Positions 34,959 to 44,352 of a stretch of DNA of 64,000 nucleotides are shown here, piece after piece; within the stretch, counting starts at the first letter, position 1; the number at the start of each line of letters is the position of its first letter. This DNA is from Candidatus Sysuiplasma superficiale (GTDB lineage: Archaea > Thermoplasmatota > Thermoplasmata > Sysuiplasmatales > Sysuiplasmataceae). A program made the translations under genes and the position numbers. Location of the stretch: positions 1 through 64,000 of the forward strand of contig JAGVSJ010000008.1 of the NCBI GenBank assembly GCA_019720975.1, given 5' to 3'. The notes below the pieces were generated by a model that was not told the origin of the DNA, searched no databases, and saw only the letters and a list, made by a program, of their open reading frames with translations.

Positions 34959-35936
34959 ATGAAGTACAGGAGTATCGGGAAGACTTCCATCCGTGTGTCG
35001 GAGATAGGTTTCGGTGCCTGGTCTGTCGGTACTAACTGGTGGGCGGAAAACAGTGAAAATATTGAGACAAGAATGCTTGAGGAGGCAGTGGAAAGAGGCG
35101 TGAACTTCTTTGATACTTCCAATGTCTATGGAGATGGCAGGAGCGAGGCAATACTGGGAAATTTCATTAAGGGAAGAAGGGAGGAATTCGTAATTGCGTC
35201 AAAATTCGGTTATATTGTCGACGCTCCAAGGACAGGCGGTGCACATTCGGAGAGACCGCAGCTCTTCACCGCGGAACACATGAAGTCCTCACTGGAGAGA
35301 ACCCTACGCAACCTGGGAACTGACTATATTGACATCTACCAGCTGCACAATCCTAAGATGGACGCAATTGAGAATGATGAGCTCTTCGCAGAACTTGAAC
35401 ACCTTGTTGATGAGAATATCATCCGGGCATATGGCGTTGCGCTCGGCCCTGCGATCGGCTGGAAGGAGGAAGGGTTGAAGGCCATAAGGGAAAGGGGTAT
35501 CAGCACGCTGCAGTCCGTTTACAACATACTTGAGCAGGAGCCGGGACTTTCGCTTTTCGGGGAGTGCGGCGCCAGGGGTGTATCAGGACTGGTGCGCGTT
35601 CCGCACGCATCAGGAGCGCTCGACGAGCGTTTCAACATATCAGAAAAACTCAGGAGCGATGATCACAGGAACTTCAGGACAAGAAAGTGGCTCGAAGAAA
35701 TGAGCGGATTCTCCCGCAGACTTGCCGCAATGGCGGAGGAAAACGGACTGAAGCTCACACAGCTCGCAGTAGCCTTTGCACTTTCAAACAGCGCTGTCGC
35801 ATCTGTTCTCCCGACATTCTCAAGTGAGGAGGACGTGGAACTGTTCATTTCTGAAGAAAGCATGCGTGGGCTTTCCCCGGCAATGCAGCATGAAATAAAC
35901 TCAATTTATGAAGAAGCCCGTAAGATCGTTGTCTGA
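34959..35936 (+). CDS. aldo/keto reductase
   Basis: 325 residues, TIM-barrel NAD(P)H-dependent reductase. The tetrad is visible: Asp and Tyr in FFDTSNVYGDGRSEAI, Lys in VIASKFGYIVD and His in DIYQLHNPKM. The N-terminus MKYRSIGKTSIRVSEIGFGA is standard. It belongs to the group of small oxidoreductases acting on sugars and aldehydes (YghZ/Tas-like). A/T-rich AAATAAGTACTATG lies about 25 bases before the ATG, compatible with leaderless transcription. Substrate unknown. Confidence 0.85.
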   Translation: MKYRSIGKTSIRVSEIGFGAWSVGTNWWAENSENIETRMLEEAVERGVNFFDTSNVYGDGRSEAILGNFIKGRREEFVIASKFGYIVDAPRTGGAHSERPQLFTAEHMKSSLERTLRNLGTDYIDIYQLHNPKMDAIENDELFAELEHLVDENIIRAYGVALGPAIGWKEEGLKAIRERGISTLQSVYNILEQEPGLSLFGECGARGVSGLVRVPHASGALDERFNISEKLRSDDHRNFRTRKWLEEMSGFSRRLAAMAEENGLKLTQLAVAFALSNSAVASVLPTFSSEEDVELFISEESMRGLSPAMQHEINSIYEEARKIVV

Positions 35937-35946
35937 AACTCATCTT

Positions 35947-36414
35947 CTAAGTTCTAAAGCCGAGAAGCTGCTCCCTCGATGAGCCTTCAACCATCATGCA
36001 GCGATCCTGTATCACTGTCATGCCGGCTGACGCCGCCTTGGCTGCAGCGCTATCGTTCCTTATTCCAAGCTGCATCCATATGACAAACGGCCTTCCGAAT
36101 CTTTGTCGTATCGTCAAAACCTCATCTACTATTGAAGGCACGTCGGAGGACGGTCTGAAGATATTGACGATCTCCAGCTGCGACTTCAGTTCATCAGGAA
36201 GGCTGCCCAGTGAGGGGAACGCCTTCCTCTCCAGGACGCTGTCTGCGGTCGGGTTGACCGGTATCACGTTGAAGCCCCTGTCCATCAGAAATTTCGCGAC
36301 CCTGTGGCTGTCCTTGCCGGGATCCTTTGAAAGGCCAACAACTGCAACCGTCCTGAAATCCCTGAATACACCATCTATTTCCGTGTCCATTGTCTCAAAG
36401 CCCTGCACAACCAT
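35947..36414 (-). CDS. CoA-binding (Rossmann) protein, YccU-like
   Basis: 155 residues forming one CoA-binding domain: FRTVAVVGLSKDPGKDSHRV, KFLMDRGFNVIPVNPTADSV, IVNIFRPSSDVPSIVDEVL and a C-terminal part MTVIQDRCMMVEGSSRE, where the H/C-M-x-x-E stretch is typical of this small family. The domain is the same as that in succinyl-CoA synthetase alpha and in the ADP-forming synthetase encoded divergently next to it. The exact start is uncertain (ATG at 36414 or eight codons later). Role unknown. Confidence 0.8.
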   Translation of the reverse strand: MVVQGFETMDTEIDGVFRDFRTVAVVGLSKDPGKDSHRVAKFLMDRGFNVIPVNPTADSVLERKAFPSLGSLPDELKSQLEIVNIFRPSSDVPSIVDEVLTIRQRFGRPFVIWMQLGIRNDSAAAKAASAGMTVIQDRCMMVEGSSREQLLGFRT

Positions 36415-36601
36415 GCGGGTTCTGCATCATCAACCTTGCCATTTGAGCCAGTTACTGAAATGCTGCTCTCATGATGAAATGTTCGCCGCTGCCGGAGTGA
36501 AATACCCGCTGATGAGGCATTATTCAGTAGGGTAGTGCATGCTCAAACCTCAACCTGACAAACCATTTATCAGATGCAACACCATCACCAGAAGAGGGCG
36601 A

Positions 36602-38725
36602 ATGATGCGTCCGGGAAGAAACTCCGTATTGATTGACAATAGCATGTTCAGAAAGATAACATCACCGTGCAGCGCTGCGGTAATCGGGGCAAGCGATACG
36701 GCAGGAAAGATTGGAAACATGATGCTGACATCTCTCATAGAATACGGTTACAGGGGAAGACTGTATCCTGTGAACCCGAAATACAGAAAGGTTGTCGGGC
36801 TCACCTGCTACAGCTCCATCCGGGATGCAACGAAGGCGAACAACGGCCCGGTTGAAATGGTGTACATTGCTTTACCTGAGGAGTCCGTCGCTGATGTGGT
36901 AAAGGAGTGCATTGAGAATGGTGCGGGCATTGTGGTAATACTTTCACCTTCAACTGACACATCAGTCAGAGTGGATGAAACTGAAAAGGACTTACTGAAA
37001 ACTGCCATATCTTCAGGGACACTTATCCTTGGACCCAACTGTCTTGGTATCTACAGCCCCTCCGGTGGTCTGAGCTTCAGTCCCCGGCTCAGCCGCAAGG
37101 ACGGGAAGATCGCATTCATATCGCAGAGCGGCTCCATGTGCGAACTTTTTGTCCTTTCCATGCAGGACAGGGGACTGGGAGTTGGTACCGCCATCAGCAC
37201 AGGTAATGAGTTAATGGTATCCGTCGAGGATCTTATCGCACCAGTGGTTGAATTTTCCGGTGCCGAGGTCGTTGCGATCTACGCAGAGCAGATCAGATCG
37301 CCACAGAAATTCATTGATCAGTGCAGGAAAATCTCATCCTATTCCCAGGTCGTCGTTTACAAGGCTGGTAATACTGAGTCGGGGAGAAGAGCAGCTATGT
37401 CCCATACCGGTGCGATAGCGGGAATGCCTGAGGCATATTCGGCGATATTCAAGAAGGCCCTGGCTGCTGAAGTGAGAAGCTACGATGACCTTGTCAGCAC
37501 GGTGACGGCTTCTGCACTTTCGCGCAGTATATCGGGCAGAAGAGTGGGGGCAATTTCAGCGCCCGGCGGTCTTTGCGTGACGCTATCAGACGCTCTTGAA
37601 AGATACGGTTTCTCTCTCCCTGAAATCGATGAGCCCCTGGCGCTAAGGCTTGGAGAAATACTCGGCAGGAGCAGCGCACTGAGAAATCCGCTGGACCTTA
37701 CCATGTCTGCCATATCAAATATAAGGCTCTATGGTGAAACATGCAGCGAATTTGCACGATCCGGCCTATTCGACTTCATCGTCGTGGGTGCGCCGACCTC
37801 TTTCTCGATCGCACCATTCGTGGAAGAGATGAAGAGGGTAACTGGTGAAATCAGCATTCCGTTATGTGTCGTCTGGCAGGGAGATGATCCCGGTGTCAGA
37901 GATGGACTGAGAATGCTCAATTCAGCGGGAATACCTGTTTTCGGCTCGCCCGAATCGATTGCTTCCTCAATCGACAGGCTGCTGAAGATCAGGAAACGGA
38001 GCAGTCGGCAGCAGAATGAGAATCCTGTATTCGATGATGTCGGAAGAGCGAACGCAACTGAAAGAACCGGCGATCGTGGCAGATGGCTATCTGTTACGGA
38101 GATCGCAGCTCTGCTTTCCGCGCATCACATTGTAAACTTTGAAGAGAAGCCTGTCAGCGATATTGATGCCGCGATTGAGTTCACGGCATCAGGGAGTTAC
38201 CCGTTTGTTCTGAAAAAACACTGGGAGGGGCTTACGCACAAATCTGCTCATGGAGCGGTCATAACAGACATATACAACACCGAAATGCTCAGAAAGGCGT
38301 GGGAGCAGCTTGAAAGGATCAGCGCTGACGGCGTTTGTGCCGGGGAGTATGTGACCATTACTCCACAGATCAAGGGAGGGATTGAACTTGCCATAGGCTC
38401 ATTCAGGGGTCCCGGGAACTGTGCTGTCATGATGTTCGGACTTGGAGGGACACTGATTGAGTACTGCGGCAGGAAATCCTTTGCACTTGCTCCTGTGTCC
38501 GATGCGGAGGCAGAAGAGTTAATAGAGGAATGCGGACTGGAGCAAATGTTCAGACTATCAGGTTCACAGAGATGGACGGAGATGAGTGCTGTCAGAGCGG
38601 CAATTACTGATTTCTCAAGGATGGTCGCATCGGAAGACAGAATACTTGAGATGGACGTCAATCCGCTGATATGCAGGGGAAGCGAATACTTTCCTGTCGA
38701 CGTGAAGATAATGGTTTCGGAATGA
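36602..38725 (+). CDS. acyl-CoA synthetase (ADP-forming), fused alpha-beta
   Basis: About 707 residues. Converts acyl-CoA, ADP and phosphate to acid, CoA and ATP; in archaea this is the energy-yielding step of acid formation. Order of domains: CoA-binding (AAVIGASDTAGKIGNMML), succinyl-CoA-ligase-like with LGPNCLGIYSPSGG and AFISQSGSMCELF, the phospho-His loop AAMSHTGAIAGMPEAYSAIF, then an ATP-grasp beta part with YPFVLKKHWEGLTHKSAHGA, MMFGLGGTLIEYCGRKSFAL and EMDVNPLICRG. The catalytic His is present. The start is taken at the ATG pair at 36602, after GAGGG and a TTTATC box; the longer frame from 36539 lacks signals. Acetate versus branched or aryl acids cannot be told. Confidence 0.87.
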   Translation: MMRPGRNSVLIDNSMFRKITSPCSAAVIGASDTAGKIGNMMLTSLIEYGYRGRLYPVNPKYRKVVGLTCYSSIRDATKANNGPVEMVYIALPEESVADVVKECIENGAGIVVILSPSTDTSVRVDETEKDLLKTAISSGTLILGPNCLGIYSPSGGLSFSPRLSRKDGKIAFISQSGSMCELFVLSMQDRGLGVGTAISTGNELMVSVEDLIAPVVEFSGAEVVAIYAEQIRSPQKFIDQCRKISSYSQVVVYKAGNTESGRRAAMSHTGAIAGMPEAYSAIFKKALAAEVRSYDDLVSTVTASALSRSISGRRVGAISAPGGLCVTLSDALERYGFSLPEIDEPLALRLGEILGRSSALRNPLDLTMSAISNIRLYGETCSEFARSGLFDFIVVGAPTSFSIAPFVEEMKRVTGEISIPLCVVWQGDDPGVRDGLRMLNSAGIPVFGSPESIASSIDRLLKIRKRSSRQQNENPVFDDVGRANATERTGDRGRWLSVTEIAALLSAHHIVNFEEKPVSDIDAAIEFTASGSYPFVLKKHWEGLTHKSAHGAVITDIYNTEMLRKAWEQLERISADGVCAGEYVTITPQIKGGIELAIGSFRGPGNCAVMMFGLGGTLIEYCGRKSFALAPVSDAEAEELIEECGLEQMFRLSGSQRWTEMSAVRAAITDFSRMVASEDRILEMDVNPLICRGSEYFPVDVKIMVSE

Positions 38726-38726
38726 T

Positions 38727-41273
38727 CTACCGCCGATTCCGGCGCCCTTTCCTTGCAGGGCGGGATATTTCCCTTTCGAGCAATTCGACGGATCTGCGCA
38801 GTTCCCTGACTTCAGCCCTCAGACGCGACACCTCACTTGAGTATCTGTCATCGGCACTTCTGAAGGTGCTGGCTGAAATCCGGGCTATTGCCTCAAGAGC
38901 CCTTCTCTTGAGTCTTCCATCCCTTTCCCTGGACACCAGCGCTTCAAGTTCGCCGATGCCTTCCCTGTTTGATATTATTTCGGCAGCCTCAATTGCGGCC
39001 TGCCTGTACCTGAGATTGTCCGATTTCAGCTGCAGGTAAACAAACTCCCTTACCTTTCTCTCATCCCTCCCGATCTCAGCGATTGTCCTGAGCGCCGCAC
39101 CGCGCACCCGCCAGCTGTAGGAGGGAGCAGTGAAACCCTTGAGGTATTCGATGTCGCTGGCTTCGCCGCACTCTCTGAACGCTGTTATCGCGGCCTGTTT
39201 AACGACGTCCAGGTGAGAGCGTATGGAAGCTGCTTTCTTCATAACGTCTGTCGTGCCCCTTAACCCAATAGACGCATATGCGGTCACCGCTTCGGCGCCA
39301 ACGGCATAGCTCTCATCTTCAAAAAGTGTTCTGAGCAATTCTGACGATGAGCTATCCCGGAAGATACCGATTGATTTTACAACCTGCTTTCTCGACCGCG
39401 AGTCCTTGAGTCGTACTGCAGAATGCAGAGCCTCCAGTGATTCAGTTCTGTTTATTCTTCCTAGAGCCTCAGCACATGCTGCGTGAACTCCCCAGAAATT
39501 ATCCTTTTTCAGCTCCGAGCTCAGGGCCTCGCATATCCTGCGCTCACTCCTGCGTGAAAGCTCCCTGGCCGCTGAGATCTTCTCTGAATTGGTCCCATTC
39601 TTCAGTTGCGAAATGGCGTCCTCAACAGGGCGGTCGTAGTCAATCTTCTTCAGTATGTTTCCGCACGCGTCGATTGAAATGAAACAAGGTCTCTCGTCCA
39701 CTTTGAATTCAAACGATTCCTCCTCCTTCCTTACGTCCAAGACATGGTCCTCCCTCCTTCCATCTCCGAAAGCAATTGAAATCGGAAGACTCAGTCTGAA
39801 AACAGGTGTGATTGCATCCGTCTTCTGTTTCTGCTTCACCACGAGTTTGACTTTTGACTCCCTGCCGTTCCATTCAATCCTGACAGCAAGTTCAGGGAAC
39901 CCTGCCCCGTACACCCATTGATCGAAGAACCACTGAAGGTTCCTCCCTGAAGTTTCCTCTATGGCCCTGATTAGATCTGCCGTTTCAACATTCTTCAGCA
40001 TATTGGTTTTGCAATAGTTGCTAATTGAATGGAAAAAGACGTCGTCCCCCAGTTCCTTCCTCAACATGTGAAGAACGAGTGCACCTTTCTGGTAGGTCGT
40101 TTTGTCAAAAAGTTCAGCCGGGTAGAGATAACTGCGCTGCACTATCGGCCTCCTGTAATTTTCTGCATCTTCCTTGAAGTATGCTTCTGCACACTGTTCC
40201 AGGAAGACATGAAATTCATCCTCACCCTCGTCATGTTCGCGGAAGAGCCCATCAAAATAAGTGGCAAATCCCTCGTTGAGCCATATATTGGACCAGTCCT
40301 TTGCTGTGAGAAGATCCCCCCACCATTGATGTGCAAGTTCATGAGCCACAAGGCCGGTGCTCGGAAAGTCGTTCTCCGCCCTTGCGTCGTGCAGTGTTTC
40401 GTCCGTCTGTGTTGTAGCGCTGACGTTCTCCATACCTCCCCAGATGAAGTCGGAAACTGCGACCTGAGAGTATTTCTCATAGGGGTAGTCGACACCGATT
40501 AACTTTGAAAAGAAATCGATCATCTTCGGTGTCTTGCCGAATGAACGCTTCGCTTCCTCCTCTCGCCCCTTCTGCACGTAGTAGGTGACAGGTATGTTCT
40601 TCCACCTGTCCTCTATCACAGCAAATTCACCCACCGCAACCGAATTGAGATACGTTGAATGGGGCACGCTTTCAAACCAGACAAATGTCCTCTTCTTGTT
40701 CCTCCTGTCGTCCACAACCTTCATCAGTTTACCGTTTGAAACGGACGTGAACTGCTCATCCGCAGTCACTGAGATCTCTGTCGTGTATTTCATATTAGGA
40801 TAATCAAAGCAAGGGAACCAGTATCCCGAATACTCATCTTCACCCTGCGACCAGGCCTGCCAGGGCTTGCCGGGATTGCTCTCATCTGGTGAGACAAAAT
40901 AGAACCCCGCCTCCGGACTGCAGCTGTAGCTTATCGAAATGTCAAGCCTTCTGCCCTCAATTCCCTTAACCGGGATATGTATGGCGCCTCCAGTGTAGGA
41001 ATAGGAAATCTGCCTTCCCTGGCACAGAACCTCTTCTATTTCCATCTCCTTTGCGTCAAGAACGATCTCCTCAAGTGTTCCTGTCTCCAGCCTCAGTATA
41101 TTATAGTCCACCCGGCCCGTGATGCTTCTCCTCCTGATGTCCACTCTGATGTGAAGCTTCATGTGCTCGATTCTGTATTCGATGTCCCTTGGGTATTTCG
41201 GTTCTGCCCCGGGCAATTCGAATCTTCCTTTCATTTCAGTAACTGTTGCATCGTAATCCATATTACCGGACAA
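38727..41273 (-). CDS. M1-family aminopeptidase with C-terminal HEAT repeats
   Basis: 848 residues. Zinc aminopeptidase like tricorn interacting factors F2/F3 of Thermoplasma, which finish peptides from the proteasome/tricorn route. Seen: the exopeptidase motif WGGMENVSATTQTDETLHD, HELAHQWWGDLLTAKDWSNI (HExxH) and WLNEGFATY with the third zinc ligand. After about residue 570 come alpha-helical HEAT-like units (AARELSRRSERRICEALSSE, AACAEALGRINRTESLEALH, AALRTIAEIGRDERKVREFV), then a coiled coil (VSRLRAEVRELRRSVELLER) and a basic tail ...RKGRRNRR. This M1-plus-HEAT layout is unlike ordinary ERAP-type C-terminal domains and recalls TAF2. It ends one base from the Acd gene. Confidence 0.88.
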   Translation of the reverse strand: MSGNMDYDATVTEMKGRFELPGAEPKYPRDIEYRIEHMKLHIRVDIRRRSITGRVDYNILRLETGTLEEIVLDAKEMEIEEVLCQGRQISYSYTGGAIHIPVKGIEGRRLDISISYSCSPEAGFYFVSPDESNPGKPWQAWSQGEDEYSGYWFPCFDYPNMKYTTEISVTADEQFTSVSNGKLMKVVDDRRNKKRTFVWFESVPHSTYLNSVAVGEFAVIEDRWKNIPVTYYVQKGREEEAKRSFGKTPKMIDFFSKLIGVDYPYEKYSQVAVSDFIWGGMENVSATTQTDETLHDARAENDFPSTGLVAHELAHQWWGDLLTAKDWSNIWLNEGFATYFDGLFREHDEGEDEFHVFLEQCAEAYFKEDAENYRRPIVQRSYLYPAELFDKTTYQKGALVLHMLRKELGDDVFFHSISNYCKTNMLKNVETADLIRAIEETSGRNLQWFFDQWVYGAGFPELAVRIEWNGRESKVKLVVKQKQKTDAITPVFRLSLPISIAFGDGRREDHVLDVRKEEESFEFKVDERPCFISIDACGNILKKIDYDRPVEDAISQLKNGTNSEKISAARELSRRSERRICEALSSELKKDNFWGVHAACAEALGRINRTESLEALHSAVRLKDSRSRKQVVKSIGIFRDSSSSELLRTLFEDESYAVGAEAVTAYASIGLRGTTDVMKKAASIRSHLDVVKQAAITAFRECGEASDIEYLKGFTAPSYSWRVRGAALRTIAEIGRDERKVREFVYLQLKSDNLRYRQAAIEAAEIISNREGIGELEALVSRERDGRLKRRALEAIARISASTFRSADDRYSSEVSRLRAEVRELRRSVELLEREISRPARKGRRNRR

Positions 41274-41409
41274 CTGTATCAGTGGTGTTCATTTAAAAAT
41301 TTGTAAATGTGGCCAAACAGCTGATTCCACATTATCGCACAGGACAAAATGAGAGTTTCGTGTATGCTCCGCGAACAGCTTCACCTGCAGGAGGCGAAGC
41401 TATGCATGT

Positions 41410-41419
41410 CTTATATATC
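41410..41419 (+). promoter_or_regulatory. box A for S15 gene
   Basis: CTTATATATC lies about 42 bases before the S15 ATG; a start near 41441 would leave a short leader carrying GAGGT (41445-41449). Confidence 0.6.
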
Positions 41420-41456
41420 AGTTGTTCAATGCAAAGAAGGTAAAGAGGTAAATTCG

Positions 41457-41900
41457 ATGTCAAGAATGCACTCCAGCAGAAAGGGAAAGGCGTCCTCCCA
41501 CAGGCCCATGGTAACTGCCAGCCCTGCCTGGGTACAGATAACCGGTGAAGAGGTCACCAATCAGATAATTCAGATGGGGAAGCTCGGGAAACGTGCTTCA
41601 CAGATTGGTCTTGTTTTGAGAGATCAGTATGGCGTCCCTAATGTTAAGCTTCTTACAGGAAAGTCAATTATACAGATACTTGAGGAAGCAGGAATAAGAC
41701 CGCAGCTGCCTGAGGATCTAAGTTCACTCATCGAGAGGGTCAAAAGTGTCTCAGCACATATTGCTGAAAACAAGGGAGATAACAGTGCAAAACGGGGTTT
41801 GCAGCTGATAGAGTCGAAGATAAGGCGCCTCGCGAAATATTATGCAAGAAATGGTGTAATACCTTCGAACTGGAAATACTCGCAGGAAAACCAGGGATAA
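41457..41900 (+). CDS. rpsO: small-subunit ribosomal protein uS15
   Basis: 147 residues, archaeal S15/eukaryotic S13 type. ATG at 41457 is chosen over longer frames because GAGGT sits 7 bases upstream and the N-terminus MSRMHSSRKGKASSHRPMVT is the family's. Seen also: IIQMGKLGKRASQIGLVLRD, YGVPNVKLLTGKSI, RVKSVSAHIAENKGDNSAKR and LAKYYARNGVIPSNWKYS. It is followed after 21 bases by recJ, a conserved archaeal neighbourhood. Confidence 0.97.
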   Translation: MSRMHSSRKGKASSHRPMVTASPAWVQITGEEVTNQIIQMGKLGKRASQIGLVLRDQYGVPNVKLLTGKSIIQILEEAGIRPQLPEDLSSLIERVKSVSAHIAENKGDNSAKRGLQLIESKIRRLAKYYARNGVIPSNWKYSQENQG

Positions 41901-41921
41901 GACAATTAAGTGAATTGACAG

Positions 41922-43292
41922 ATGACTGAACTTGACCTGAATGTGAAACTCCAGGAAAGATTGGATGAAGCGAAGAAATTATTGCTTGACAAAAGGCATT
42001 CGGTCGTCCGCGTGGTCAGCCATTATGATTCAGACGGCGTAAGTTCTGCTGCAGTGCTGTCTGTCATGTTGAAGAGGCTCGGATGTCCTTTCCACCTCTC
42101 CCTATCCCGCAGCCTTGACAGCATATTGATCGGGAAACTCAGGAAAGAAGGCAGCGGCCTCCATATATTTTCAGATATGGGCAGCGCGCAGATACCCCTG
42201 CTCAGGGAACTGGAGGGCGACGTCATAGTGCTCGATCATCATAAGGCAGAGGCGGATGATGCGGCTGATGGAAAGATAGTTCATGTAAATGCATCTCTCT
42301 TTGGCGCAAACGGAACTACCGATGTGAGTGGTTCTACGACATCGTTCATCATGGCACAGAACGTGGACGAAAGAAACTGGGATTGCGCCCCTCAGGCGCT
42401 TGCCGGGGCGCTTGGCGATATGCAGCATCTTGGCGGCTTCAGGGGTATCAATGCACAGATACTTAAGAAGGCAATTGAGCTCGGATTTATCAATGAGCGC
42501 AGGATGCTGGCCGTGCAGGGGAAAAATTTGCTGGAAACAGTCAACCACACACCCGAACCCTATTTTGCGGGATTCACAGGGAGAGCTGACCTGTTTTTGG
42601 GCAGGTTCCGGGACACAGGAATTGAGATGGAAAAGCCATATTCGGAGTATGACGCAGATGATCTAAGAATGGTTGCCAGCATTCTTACAACACTTCTCGC
42701 ATCCAATGGATGCGAATATGAGAACGTGGAGCAGATAATCTCCACCCAGTATTTTGATTCAAACACAGGGATGAGCATATCTGAAATATCGAGCCTTGCA
42801 AATGCGTGCGGCAGGACAGAAAACTATTCCGCGGGCATCTCGATGGAGCTTGGTGACGCGGCTGCCCAGGAGAAGGCGAGGGAACTTCGGGTGGATTACA
42901 ACAGGAGGATAATTTCAAGACTCATGGAGCTTGAGAAGGGGATCGAGCAAATGTCCTCCATCCAGCATTTCTCTACAGACGACTCCTCTCTGGCAGGCGC
43001 GCTCTGCGGACTCTACATGTCTTTCATAGGAAGAAAGGACAAACCGACCCTCGCCTATTCGCTTGCCGGCAATGATTACAAGATAAGCGCACGGGGAACA
43101 AGACGACTTGTGGAGGCGGGACTTGATCTTGCAGAGAGCCTCTCTGTTTCCGCATCGAGGTTTGGTGGGCAGGGTGGGGGACATGTTGTGGCTTCCGGTG
43201 CCACCGTACCAAAGGACAATCTGAAGGGATTCTTGGAATCCGTGAATGATATCACTTCGAAACAGCTCGAAAAGGCTGCTGCCTCCAGGTGA
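41922..43292 (+). CDS. recJ: RecJ-like/GAN DHH-family single-strand exonuclease
   Basis: 456 residues. Archaeal RecJ/GAN homologues degrade single-stranded DNA and bind the GINS replication complex; related to Cdc45. Motifs: VVSHYDSDGVSSAAVLSVML (motif I D-x-D), FSDMGS, VIVLDHHKAEADDA (DHH), and the C-terminal DHHA1 part with AYSLAGNDYKISARGTRRLV and SRFGGQGGGHVVASGATV. The last 41 bases overlap the convergent Kae1 gene. Cotranscribed with S15. Confidence 0.9.
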   Translation: MTELDLNVKLQERLDEAKKLLLDKRHSVVRVVSHYDSDGVSSAAVLSVMLKRLGCPFHLSLSRSLDSILIGKLRKEGSGLHIFSDMGSAQIPLLRELEGDVIVLDHHKAEADDAADGKIVHVNASLFGANGTTDVSGSTTSFIMAQNVDERNWDCAPQALAGALGDMQHLGGFRGINAQILKKAIELGFINERRMLAVQGKNLLETVNHTPEPYFAGFTGRADLFLGRFRDTGIEMEKPYSEYDADDLRMVASILTTLLASNGCEYENVEQIISTQYFDSNTGMSISEISSLANACGRTENYSAGISMELGDAAAQEKARELRVDYNRRIISRLMELEKGIEQMSSIQHFSTDDSSLAGALCGLYMSFIGRKDKPTLAYSLAGNDYKISARGTRRLVEAGLDLAESLSVSASRFGGQGGGHVVASGATVPKDNLKGFLESVNDITSKQLEKAAASR

Positions 43293-44259
43293 CATTTACC
43301 TGATCTGTCCTGTATCTCTGGTTTATCACTGTATCAGATATCGTCATCCTCTGGCCGGAGGAGTAGGCAATCAATCCGTTCCAGGCAATCATAACGCCGT
43401 TGTCCGCAAAAAAGGGAAATGGAGGTTCGAACAAGGTGGCACCGCGTTCCTCAGCCATCACCCTGACCATTTCTGCCAGTCGCCTATTTCTGGCCACACC
43501 TCCGGCCAGAAGTATTTCCTTCTTGTCCGCCTGCGCTGCCGCCCTTTCTGTAACTTCGGTAAGCATTGAAAAAACAGTTTCCTGAATAGAAAAACAGAGA
43601 TCTTCGAGACTGCAACCATTGTTGATATGCTGCCTTGCTGCCGTAAGGATGCCTGAAAATGATACATCCATACCCTTCACGGAATAGGGGAGGTCCAGAA
43701 GTTCACTTCCTTTCTTTGCCATCTCCTCTATTTTCGGGCCCGCATAGAAGCCAAAACCTGCCATTATGCCTATCTTGTCAAGCATGTTTCCAACACCTAT
43801 GTCCATTGTCTCACCGAACACGCGGTACCTCCGCTTTGCATACGCTATAACCTGAGTATTCCCACCTGAACAGTATAACATCAGAGGATCTGAGTCAGCT
43901 CTGTTCATTCTTCCAATTTCGAGATGTGCAACGCAATGATTGACACCGATAATCGGCCTCATGAGAGATATCGAAAGAGCCCGGGCGGCGGTTGCCACTG
44001 TTCTGAGACATGGCCCGAGTCCGGGACCCTGCGAAAAGGCAATGATATCCAGATCCCGAGGTCTTATATTGGCGTCCTCAATGGCCCTATTCACCATTGG
44101 AACGACGACCTCTGCATGATGATTTGCAGCTTCGCGCGGATGTATCCCTCCCTTGGGCGGATGGTACATATCCCTTTCATCTGCCAGAATTTCACCATCA
44201 GATGAAACAATGCCGACGCCAACCGTATGGGCGGTGCCCTCTATACCTATGCACAGCAC
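43252..44259 (-). CDS. kae1: Kae1/TsaD tRNA threonylcarbamoyltransferase subunit
   Basis: 335 residues. Catalytic subunit of the KEOPS complex making t6A37 in ANN-decoding tRNAs. Seen: GIEGTAHTVGVGIVSSDGEI, GGIHPREAANHHAEVVVPM, FSQGPGLGPCLRTVATAARA, VNHCVAHLEIGR (metal His pair), LYCSGGNTQVIAY, VSFSGILTAARQHI and LLAGGVARNRRLAEMVRVM. No Bud32 kinase is fused to it, unlike Methanocaldococcus. It starts at GTG 44259 with a box A at 44281-44290, so the message is probably leaderless. Overlaps recJ by 41 bases tail to tail. Confidence 0.95.
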   Translation of the reverse strand: MLCIGIEGTAHTVGVGIVSSDGEILADERDMYHPPKGGIHPREAANHHAEVVVPMVNRAIEDANIRPRDLDIIAFSQGPGLGPCLRTVATAARALSISLMRPIIGVNHCVAHLEIGRMNRADSDPLMLYCSGGNTQVIAYAKRRYRVFGETMDIGVGNMLDKIGIMAGFGFYAGPKIEEMAKKGSELLDLPYSVKGMDVSFSGILTAARQHINNGCSLEDLCFSIQETVFSMLTEVTERAAAQADKKEILLAGGVARNRRLAEMVRVMAEERGATLFEPPFPFFADNGVMIAWNGLIAYSSGQRMTISDTVINQRYRTDQVNVTWRQQPFRAVSK

Positions 44260-44280
44260 ATATCCTATTAAAACAAATTC

Positions 44281-44290
44281 CCTTATAAGT
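44281..44290 (-). promoter_or_regulatory. box A of kae1
   Basis: ACTTATAAGG on the minus strand, centred about 26 bases before the GTG start, fits a leaderless transcript. Confidence 0.6.
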
Positions 44291-44352
44291 GTTTCAAGAA
44301 TGTTTTACCAAACTTTATTAATCCATCAGGTGTAGATATCGGCAAGGTGAAA

